Origin: Erythrocercus mccallii | Lineage: Eukaryota > Chordata > Aves > Passeriformes > Dicruridae | NCBI GenBank assembly: GCA_013397435.1 | Contig: VZRG01000290.1 | Span: 242,742 to 306,741, forward strand | Direction: 5' to 3' | Length of the DNA stretch: 64,000 nucleotides | Part shown: positions 38,731 to 46,828 of the stretch, one piece after another | How positions within the stretch are numbered: position 1 is the first letter of the stretch | Layout: each line of letters opens with the position of its first letter | The notes under the pieces: model-generated | Databases searched by the model: none | Told to the model about the DNA's origin: nothing | What the model saw: the letters and a program-made list of their open reading frames with translations, nothing else | Translations under genes and position numbers: made by a program

Positions 38731-39299
38731 AGATGCTCCCCCTCCCCTCCTCATTTGGCAACTAAGCCCCACACAGCCATTCCCCCACTCAGGATAGGGG
38801 AAGAGAATCATAAAGATGAAAGTGAGAAACTCATGGCTTGAGGTAAAGACAGTTTAATAGGTAAAGCAAAAACTGCACATGCAAACAAATCAAAACAAGG
38901 AATTCACTCATGACTTCCCATGGGCAGGCAGGTGTTTAGTCAGGAAAGCCAAGCCTCATCACGCATAGTGGTGACTTTGGAAGACTGACACCCATCACTT
39001 TTAAAGCCCTCCCCTTCCTTTTTCTTTCCCTAGATTTATATGCTGAGCATGGTGCCATACAGAGTGGGAAGTCCCTTCGGTGAGTTGTGATCAGCACCTT
39101 GCTCTGTCCTCTCTCAACTCCTTGTGTACCACCAGCCTGCTCCCTGGTGGGATGGGATAAGGAGCTGTGCAAGGGCTGCTTAGCAATAACTAAAACAACC
39201 CTGTGTTATCAGCATTGTTTCCAGCATATGACTAAATCATAGCCCCATGCTAGCTACTATAATCAAATTAACTCTGTCCCAGACAAAACCAGCAAAACA
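38731..39299 (-). mobile_element. Solo LTR of an avian endogenous retrovirus (ERVL-like family)
   Basis: Reversed, the block begins at 39299 with TGTTTTGCTGGTTTTG and runs GGACAGAGTTAATT, then TAGTAGCTAGCATGGGGCTATG, a text common to a widespread bird LTR family. A TATAAAT box lies at 39034-39040 (minus) and an ATTAAA polyadenylation signal at 38853-38858 (minus), in the right order and spacing for U3-R-U5. No internal retroviral sequence adjoins on either side, so it is a solo LTR left by recombination, or a fragment. The left boundary is uncertain, and I could not find a matching target-site duplication. Confidence 0.85.
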
Positions 39300-41094
39300 A
39301 GTAAAGTTGGGTTAATACTAGAATAAAATGCAACATTGTAAGAAGAGATGGTGTTGTATAGCAAGTGGGATTCTTCTCTCTGAATGATTGCTCCTCGACT
39401 CCTGCTTGGAGTTATAAATATGCAATGGACTGCTGCAGATAAGCCACAGATTCCAACTGTACGTTTAGCTTTTTGAGAGTTGTAAGAGGAGAAAAGTACA
39501 TTCTGCTGTTCTGACCAAATGCCTTTTACTTACATACTTAGATCACAAATTTGTGTACAGTAAACAGGAAAGTTTAGTTTTATTGCTGTGTTTAGAATAT
39601 TTAAATCATAGTTGCAAACATTAATTGCAAACATTGCAGATGATCCTTTGGTAACCTGTAACAAATTGCCTCCTCATAGTACAACACAGGTGGAAGATCA
39701 TTATTCAGATGAACTAGCACACACTTCAATATCCTCCAAATTAATCTTATAAAATGCATGACATATTCATCAAAATAAAGACTGTCCTGCAAAATTTGGG
39801 ACAGATGGCAGTGCAAGATGACATCTTTTCTAAATGTGTCAAAATATTCGCTCATTCAAGCAATATGATTGGTTGCACATTGTGGGTACATTATTAAAAT
39901 AACAAAAGCAGTAAAATTCACTTGCATGAACACCTGCTGCTAGAGTGACTTAATATTAAGTAAGCCAAAACATATAATTAAGTAATATAAATATAATTGC
40001 TTCACTGACAATTACGTTAACAATGGCTATTGCAATTCTTAAAATGTTTTAAGTTAGTGAATTACACCTGTATTTAAATTTACAACATTTAAAGCCAAAA
40101 CATAGCTTCCCAAGTGACTGAAGGAAGTATCCTTCATACCATATAGCAAAATATAAGAACAGACACACAACAGGCTTACTAGTTGTCTCCTAGATGATTA
40201 GATCAGATAGTAAATATTCCTTTAATATTTTAAACAGGAGAGCACAGAAGTGATTGATAAGCCAAATGTCACAGCCAATTCATACTTGAAAATTCAAAGC
40301 ACTATCTGTTCTCTACTGAGGATCTGACATGGGGGCAGAAACAAAGAATCTAGAAAAGAAGAGCCGCAGATTTTTTTTTTCTTCAGAATTGAAAATCTCA
40401 AAAACTCAATTTATGGAATCTAACACAACTCTTGTGGAAGGAAATCTCATAAAGGTATGAATGTGATTTTTGTTTCAAATTACGGCAAGATCTTCAAGAT
40501 CTATGGCAAGAACCTTATTTTGTTCTCTGCTCTGTTCTCAGCGGTCAGGCAATACTCACTTGTTCTTAATACAGGGTCTTGCACTCTGGATGGTGATAAG
40601 TGCTGGAGTTAAACTGATCAAGCAAACATGCTGTGGAGTGAAACAAGGTGTATCTGTGGAGGCCTAAGAACATATTTTCTGCACCACCCTCAGTCTGAAA
40701 TTATACACAGGAATGAACCAGAGACCCTGTGTTGTTGCACATGGCAATAACCACAGGGCCCCCACTTGACCATCACTTAGCTTAGTGGCTAGCTAACTAA
40801 AATACAAATGTCAAATAACTGGTCTCTTTATGAAAAAACCAGATAATCTGTTTAAAGCAATTGGGCACAGGGCAAATGTCTGCTTTGTTGGTTTTTTTTC
40901 TGGGAGGATGTGGAACAGGAACAAAATATTTTATTGCTTGGTGTACAATTAATACTGTCAGCTCCACGAAAACGGAGATGGGTAAATATGGTAAGAACAG
41001 GCTGGTATTGTAGAAACTGCCACTGTAAAGGGTTAACAAAGACTGCACTTGCTGTACATGACCACGGAGCAGAGATCGGCAGTGTGAATTGTGT
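39300..41094. other. Unique DNA upstream of the CpG island
   Basis: AT-rich with no recognisable gene. GC content rises from about 40900 toward the island. The segment 40240-40340 is more balanced and might belong to upstream regulatory DNA. Confidence 0.5.
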
Positions 41095-41105
41095 GATCCT
41101 CCCGG

Positions 41106-41138
41106 ACACACACGCACGCACACACACACACACACACA
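41106..41138. repeat. (CA)n microsatellite with CG interruptions
   Basis: Thirty-three bases of alternating purine and pyrimidine (ACAC with two GC steps) at the left edge of the CpG island. It is length-variable in principle and able to adopt Z-DNA. Confidence 0.96.
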
Positions 41139-41289
41139 GATAGGGACACCTTCACTCCTCCATGTGCGCAGTGCCCACCTGTCCAGCCCCCCGGCGCCCG
41201 GCCCGCCGCTTCGCGCGGGGATGCGCCGCTCCTTCGCGGGGGGCTGTGGATGGAGATGCGGTTTCTGTAGCGCTGGGCTGGCTGCGGGG

Positions 41290-41340
41290 AGCCATTGGCT
41301 GGCGGCTTTGTGAATTTCATTCAGTTTGGTCCAATAGCGG
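41290..41340 (+). promoter_or_regulatory. Paired CCAAT boxes of the core promoter
   Basis: An inverted CCAAT (ATTGG, 41294-41298, in GCCATTGGCTGG) and a direct CCAAT (41331-41335, in GGTCCAATAGCGG) are 37 bases apart. These are NF-Y type sites, usually 60-100 bases before the start of transcription, which would put the start at about 41395-41460, in or just after the C run. No TATA box is seen, as is usual for CpG-island promoters. Confidence 0.6.
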
Positions 41341-41386
41341 GAGGAGAGCGCCTGGTACAGCCTGGACCTCTTCCCCCCTCCTCTCT

Positions 41387-41387
<1 letters not shown>

Positions 41388-41452
<65 letters not shown>
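41388..41452. repeat. 65-base homopolymer C run
   Basis: An unbroken run of 65 C, then one G and seven more C to 41460. It lies between the CCAAT boxes and the predicted first exon. C runs of this length are rare. It may be real, or an assembly or basecalling product whose true length is unknown. The G-rich strand could form stacked quadruplexes. It produces the proline-rich and glycine-rich ORFs that cross it on the two strands; these are not genes. Confidence 0.9.
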
Positions 41453-41453
<1 letters not shown>

Positions 41454-41583
41454 CCCCCCCTATCTCCCTCTCTCTCCCAGCTCGCCTTGCCTTGCAGATC
41501 AGTCTCTCCGCGGCTCGGTCTTTCTGCATAGGCAATCACAGCTCCTACTTGCAGACTCAACTCTCCCTCTCGCACTGATTGCA

Positions 41584-41676
41584 ATGAATTTTCTGCCTGA
41601 ATGTAGGTCGCTTACAACCGAGAACACGAGTTTCCTTCAAATCCAGTGTTGTTGTCTTTCTTCTTGTTATTTTTAA
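41584..41676 (+). CDS. Upstream ORF 1, 30 residues
   Basis: ATG at 41584 in context GCAATGA (A at -1, no strong Kozak purine-G pair), 30 codons, then TAA at 41674. The peptide begins MNFLPECRSL and is rich in Cys near its end; no family is recognised. If the first exon is transcribed as predicted, ribosomes scanning from the cap would meet this ATG first, so it could lower translation of the main frame. Its coding status is unproven. Confidence 0.2.
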   Translation: MNFLPECRSLTTENTSFLQIQCCCLSSCYF

Positions 41677-41776
41677 TTTTTCCCCCCTTTCGTGGTCGTT
41701 GCATTCCTTTGGAGAAGCCAATCGCATTGGATTCCAAAAAGGAGAGCAGGAACCGTATGTGAATAATCCTGGCTGC

Positions 41777-41857
41777 ATGATAGCCCGAGAGGATTTCCTG
41801 AAAGATTCTGGCTGTGTAAAAAAGACCCCTATGCTTCTGCAGCTTACCCAGTGTTAA
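41777..41857 (+). CDS. Upstream ORF 2, 26 residues, stop at the splice donor
   Basis: ATG at 41777, 26 codons beginning MIAREDFLKD, TAA at 41855-41857, one base before the predicted exon end at 41858. The stop is thus formed inside the exon and would survive splicing. The frame upstream of the ATG is also open back to about 41713. No family is recognised. It is either a regulatory upstream ORF or chance. Confidence 0.2.
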   Translation: MIAREDFLKDSGCVKKTPMLLQLTQC

Positions 41858-41858
41858 G

Positions 41859-41864
41859 GTAGGA
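41859..41864 (+). other. Predicted splice donor GTAGGA
   Basis: AAG|GTAGGA fits the vertebrate donor pattern (purine at +3, G at +5) and is the best donor within the first several hundred bases after the promoter. It sets the gene on the plus strand. Confidence 0.5.
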
Positions 41865-41922
41865 GTACCGGATTTGCAGTTTGAGTGTTCATTTTCATTT
41901 TTTTTCTGTTGTTTTTTCTGTT

Positions 41923-41941
41923 CCCCCCCCCTTTTTTTTTT
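41923..41941. repeat. C9T10 composite tract
   Basis: Nine C directly followed by ten T, just inside the presumed intron. The same pattern recurs at 42622-42642. Confidence 0.9.
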
Positions 41942-42505
41942 GCTCGGCGAGGGTGGGGGAAGAGAGGGAGAGGTGTTGCAGTTGGTACTCTGGCAAAGGG
42001 CGAGCAGTTTGCTGCAGTCGTCTCTGCTTTTACTTTTCCCATCATGATAAAGCGATACTTTCTTTCTGACATTTCCACCATCACACGCGATCTTCTTGTC
42101 AGATATGCATATTTATGCAATTTTATTTCTTTTTTACCCACTTCGGTCTCGTCCGTTATACCCTCCTTGCACCATAATTTGTTTGGAGGCATTTTGCTGC
42201 AATCAGCTATTTGGAAAGGCTCTAAGGTTCTGTGTGAGATGTTTACAAAGTAGCTTTGCCTTACAGGGAAATAAACAGAGAGTGTGGAGGAGAGGAGGGA
42301 AAAATATCTGCAGTACAGGCAAAGAAAGAAAGAGCGAAGCCACAGTTTCTTGCAAGCGCGAAGAGGGGCAGGAGCGGTACCTCATGCTCTGTGTGAGCCT
42401 GTGGTTTTCAGGGAAACACAAAACAACACGTAAGGTTTTGGTTAACCACTTTCCTTGCCACCACCACAGCCACGAAAAAGCAAAGAGACAGGGACGAGGA
42501 CGGGC

Positions 42506-42515
42506 GGGGGGGGGG
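42506..42515. repeat. Run of ten G
   Basis: A G10 run in a purine-rich stretch (GGGACGAGGACGGGC precedes it); a possible quadruplex site on the plus strand. Confidence 0.9.
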
Positions 42516-42621
42516 ACAAGGGAGGCGGCTGCTCGGAGGAAATCTTGGATCTTCTGGGATTAAGCGGTTCACCCGTTTTCGCTCAAGCTATTCCGTGGTG
42601 GTTTTTCTTTTTTTCTTCCCA

Positions 42622-42693
42622 CCCCCCCCCCCTTTTTTTTTTCTTTGATTTCTCCTTCTCCCTTCTTTTTTCTTTTTTTTTTTTTTTTTTTTT
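42622..42693. repeat. C11T10 tract and T21 run in a long pyrimidine-rich stretch
   Basis: C at 42622-42632 passes into T at 42633-42642; a T21 run follows at 42673-42693, with CT-rich sequence between. The stretch at about 42600-42705 is almost entirely pyrimidine on the plus strand. Confidence 0.9.
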
Positions 42694-43243
42694 ATTTCCT
42701 TTCTGGGCACGGGTAGAATGCCCGCTTTTGTGATGGGCATGGGCTTCCGCACGTGATGGAGCGGGGACTGGCACTGGGGAGAGCCAGCGTGCGCGGACCG
42801 GTGGCGGGGGGCGGGGGGAAAAGAAAAGGAGAAAAAAAGAGAAAAGCACCACCACCACTCACCCCCCCACACACACACTCCTCCCCAGCTCGGCAGTAAA
42901 TCGGCTTCTCTGCAAAGCTGAGGCGGGGGCGGGCGAGGCGGGGGCTGGCGGCGTGAGGCGCTTCCGCGGCCGCCGTGCTTTGCCCCTTCCCGGCGGGAGA
43001 GGCCGTCGGCAGCCCCGCACCGCCCCGGGGAGCGAGGGCGGCCCCGCCGCAGCCGCCCTGGCGGAGGGGGCAGAGCGGCCGCCGTGCCGCCCGCCCGCCC
43101 CCGCACACATCTCGCGGGCGCGCAGGGTCGGGGCGGGCAGGGCGCGTCCCGCGCAGCCGCTGCGGAAAGGTGCGGGACACGGGCAGCGGGAGTGGGTCGG
43201 GGCGGGTGTCCCGCCGTCGTGCCTGGAGCGGGGCTAAGAATAG

Positions 43244-43486
43244 ATGGCGTCGCGGCCGGGAAACTTGGCCGGTTTGGGCGCCCGGCGTGGGGGGAGAGAA
43301 GTTTGCGGGCGACGCGGCGGCAGAGGCGGGGCGCNNNNNNNNNNNNNNNNNNNNNNNNNNNNNNNNNNNNNNNNNNNNNNNNNNNNNNNNNNNNNNNNNN
43401 NNNNNNNNNNNNNNNNNNNNNNNNNGGGGGCGCCGGCGGCAGCGCCGGGCGGCGGAGGCGAACTCCGGCGGCGGAGCCAGGTGTGA
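43244..43486 (+). other. Possible alternative first exon in the second GC peak
   Basis: An ATG at 43244 (AATAGATGGCG) opens a frame that enters the gap, and a donor-like CAG|GTGTGA lies at 43480/43481 shortly before the frame's TGA. Because the gap bases are unknown and GC-rich DNA has few stops, this may be nothing. It is listed because CpG islands with two peaks often hold two promoters. Confidence 0.12.
43335..43425. other. Assembly gap (91 N)
   Basis: Ninety-one N bases in the most GC-rich part of the island, flanked by GGCGGGGCGC and GGGGGCGCCGG. The gap is probably a sequencing dropout of unknown true length. Every ORF that crosses it is unreliable. Confidence 1.
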
Positions 43487-44665
43487 AGGAGCCGCCGTGG
43501 CCCGGCCCCGGCAGCCTCGGCCGGGCGGTGAGCCGGGAGGGACGGCAGCACCTGAGCTGTGGTTCAGGGTGCCCGTGCCCGGCTGTCCGTCTGCAGCCTC
43601 CGTGCAGCTGCCGCCGTTCGTAGGGATTTCTGAAACGCACGGCCAAGTCGGATGTTTGGTATTTGGAGGGAAACCAACACCACCACAAAAACCCAAAATA
43701 CACCCCTCACAACACCCTTCCTAACACCCCTTTAGCCCGATGTTTGATCAGTTTTGAAACCAAGCACTGGTAAAATTCTAGTTTGGTTTTAAATGAATAA
43801 CGTTAAGGACATAGGTGCATGTGTTTAGGAGATCAGAATTCAAAGCTTAATTGGAGGAATTTACGGTTACAATAAAATGGAAATCCCTGCTATTCTCTTT
43901 CTAAAACATAAATACAACTGCTAATTCAGATATGTATTAAAGGATAATATTTTTTCCCATATCATGTGGGACAAAAAATATGTTTTTATTAGATATATAA
44001 ATCCTCAACACTAAAGAAATAAACTATTTGTCACTCTGAGAAGCAATTATTTCCACTAGTTTTAATTAGCAGGTAAGAACACCGCTTTGCATTGTAAAAG
44101 CAAACTGATTTCATATGTCAAATGAACTCTGCATTTTATTTTCATTTTACTTACAAAATACTTCATATTCTATCTATTAATATCTTTGTAGGCTTCTGTA
44201 TAGGTAGCTTTTATATGGATGTGCATTAAGGCAGGAAATTTTGAGTATTTTTTGCTTATATTGCTGAGTAGAGGGTTGCATGCATTGTCTTATGAATCAT
44301 ATTCCAATGAATCATTAAGGTTTGGGAACCATGAAAACATGTCATGCAGTTTCTGGTTACTCAAAACAGCAATGTCTATGGTGGCATGTATTTTTCTCAG
44401 AATAATAGAAGAGGAAATTTAATTTTGACATAACATTTATAATCATGAAGTTATTGGTCCTTTGTGTATAAATACAGCTATTATTACCCTTTCTCTCTCT
44501 TCTCTATTCATATGCCAGTGTATTGCATAGATCCAGTATTTTTTTGGTGGGTTGTGAGCAAGTGCAACCTATTAAGTTGTACCAATTGAAATTCAGTTTG
44601 ACATCCAAAACATCTTGGTCTTACATTAAATGAAAAATTTAAAAAAAAAAAAAAAAAAAGCTCCA

Positions 44666-44710
44666 AATTAGCTTGGTTCTCAAGAGGACCAAGCTTATTC
44701 AGAGCTAATT
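44666..44710. repeat. Inverted repeats, near-perfect 26-base palindrome
   Basis: AGCTTGGTTCTC (44670-44681) and GAGGACCAAGCT (44684-44695) pair over 12 positions with one T-G pair and a two-base centre. An outer pair, AATTAGCT (44666-44673) and AGCTAATT (44703-44710), could form a competing stem. An A run lies immediately upstream. Confidence 0.8.
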
Positions 44711-46740
44711 AGAATTCTTTTTTTTTGTTTTTAATTTTTTTATTGAATGTAATGGCCCTTAGTTTTCGTCTCTACTGGAATACATTCATATAGATAAGAA
44801 AATACATTTTTCTTCTGCATTTCTGGAGGGAGTGATTACTTACTCACTATTGTTTTAAAATGCTGCTCTGTATCACTAAAGTGTAGACTGTAAATTCAAA
44901 AATTCCCAGTGTTTTTTTCTTGATCAGCAAAGCATAGTGATGAGTATGATTTATTTTAAAGTCATCACAATGCGAACAAACAAAAGCAAACCTCATAGCG
45001 TGAACAGAACAGGCCAATTGCATTAAATTAGGACAAGTGATAAAACTGGTAGGTTTACTAGAGATGCCGTGCTAGCTTATATATTTCATAGTCTTCCAAA
45101 TACTTTAGCTGATCCCATGTTCTTGGGCAGATCATTCACCTGAAAATGTTTACATTTGATAAAAATGTCAATCCTAATAGCGTCCTTCAGCTAGAGACCT
45201 GTCATGCAGAGATGAAGGCAAGAGGCAGAAAGAAAACCTATTTAACTGAAGCTTGATATTAAAAATATTATATAAAAACAAGGATCTGTTTGGCCTTCTT
45301 TATTTTTTAACAAAAGATTGATTCAAGCAACACTTACTGATTGCTACATAGAGGTTTGCACGTTTGTTTTTGACAGGTTCTCAATACAGCCTCCTCTTGG
45401 CCTTTCAAACACGCACACTGCTATTTGATGGCTGAATCACATAGTGTAAAGAACAGCTCCACCTGGGTAGGACAGGAATAAGCATCGTGTTATAACCAGC
45501 ATATAATTTAGTCATTCTGTCGCTTGAAGACTTGTCATCAGGATTCAAGATCTCTTCTGCATGAGTAAATTAGTTAGTTTTGTGCACAGAATTACAAGAT
45601 TGTGAGTCTTTATAGAAATAAAAATCTTATAAAACATAAATACAAGCTGCACAAATCATTATAAGTATCTCATGTCCAGCTGCAGCTATCCTCTTTCACA
45701 GTTCAACTCAGGTGCTTTCAAGCAATATTTGTAAAGCATTTATGCTGTGAGCTATTTTATCCTCACATCTGACAGGGTTATGTACTCAACTATGTCACCT
45801 TTTAATAGTTCTCCACTTCTGTTGTATTTGTTTTAGTAGTCTCCAGATTGGATTTGAAAGAAAAAAAAAAGTACCAAAAAAAAAAAAACCCAAAGACCAA
45901 CAAGAAAAAACGCTTTGCTGTCTAGTGGAGTAAAAGCAGGTAAGAAGTTTTATTGGCCAGATTCCTGGAAAATTTTTAGCAATGAGATAGGACACAGTGG
46001 TAATAAACTTTTCACAACTTGGATATAAGGGTAGAGAATAGAAAACTGAAAGATATGATTTACAGACAGTCAGCAGTGGTTGTATTTAAAAAGTAGGAAA
46101 TTGTTCTGGAAATGTTTCCAGCAAGCTTATCCTTCTTTAACCCATTGAAACAAATGGGGATGAGTTTTGACATTAAAAATAAGCATTATATGAAACAGGG
46201 TTACTTTATGGCTTGCACGCATAGCTAACATAAGAGTCTGAATAGAAGCAGCCCCTGTAGAACACTGGCTTATCCTGTGAGATCTGCAGTGGGGCTTTAC
46301 CAGTGTTACAGCTAATTCAAACTGAATGCATTACAACATGCTGGAACAATCCCTAGCTAGGAATGCTCAGATTTGTACTGTAATAATCTAAAAATAAATT
46401 GTAGTCACTGATGTCACAATGCATGATTCTTTCAGCTTTCTTCTGCACTGAGCCCACACACCACTCTGTTTCATAGGATGTATTTCAGTAAGTGTATACC
46501 ACTGGCGAGCTTCAGTGGAGGGTTAGGATTTTCCATGCTTGTCTATCTTCTGTTATTCATGTGCTAACTGAGATTTGCAACTTGATGGGGAGGCTGAGCC
46601 TTTTAAGAGAGGTAAGCTTTGAAAATGAGTGGCACTCTTACTGACTCTGCAGTTGCTGCTATGATTTCATATATAATATGAATATAAATAGAAATTTGTG
46701 TATGAATTTATTTTGAAATAAATTAAAAATATTTCTGAGA

Positions 46741-46828
46741 TTTAGTTACACAATTTAGTTAATTCATCATTAAGACTAAGCCCCTTTAGTTACACAGCTT
46801 AGTTTACTCATCATTAAGACTAAGTGCC
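46741..46828. repeat. Tandem duplication of a 44-bp unit
   Basis: Copy 1 at 46741-46784 and copy 2 at 46785-46828 both begin TTTAGTTACACA and share TCATCATTAAGACTAAG; 38 of 44 positions agree with no gap. It is not part of a recognised repeat family. Confidence 0.92.

Larger units (their letters stand above)
41461..41858 (+). other. Predicted untranslated first exon of an unidentified gene
   Basis: The segment follows the CCAAT boxes and C run and ends at a strong splice donor, GTTAAG|GTAGGAG, with GT at 41859-41860. It contains no ORF open from an ATG through the donor, so it is predicted to be 5' UTR. Two small upstream ORFs lie inside it (41584-41676 and 41777-41857). The sequence from about 41500 is not homopolymeric and is unlike the flanking low-complexity DNA, in line with selection. 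The exact start is unknown. I do not recognise the gene. Long AT-rich flanks, a CpG island and a very long first intron fit the type of developmental or neuronal genes in gene deserts, but that is only a pattern. An alternative is that a different donor is used. Confidence 0.5.
41095..43650. promoter_or_regulatory. CpG island, probable promoter region
   Basis: This is the only strongly GC- and CpG-rich part of the window. It has two peaks, at about 41165-41350 and 42860-43640, with a less extreme middle that holds the predicted first exon and long C, G and T runs. The second peak is dense in GGGCGG-type words (for example GGGGGCGGG at 42924-42932). In birds such islands nearly always mark the 5' end of a gene, and the bipartite shape allows alternative first exons. 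Long ORFs here on both strands come from low stop frequency and homopolymers. Confidence 0.9.

Noticed and set aside
38936..39172. 78-codon minus-strand ORF
   Set aside because: It lies wholly inside the solo LTR and matches no retroviral protein.
38731..39304. Target-site duplication around the solo LTR
   Set aside because: The five bases after 39299 (AGTAA) have no match at the uncertain left edge.
41162..41584. Long proline-rich (plus) and glycine-rich (minus) ORFs
   Set aside because: They are produced by the C65 homopolymer, which has no stop codon in any frame; no domain is present outside the run.
42588..43724. ORFs up to 371 codons on both strands of the CpG island
   Set aside because: They cross the 91-base N gap and stop-poor GC-rich and homopolymer DNA, overlap each other on both strands, and show no recognisable protein family.
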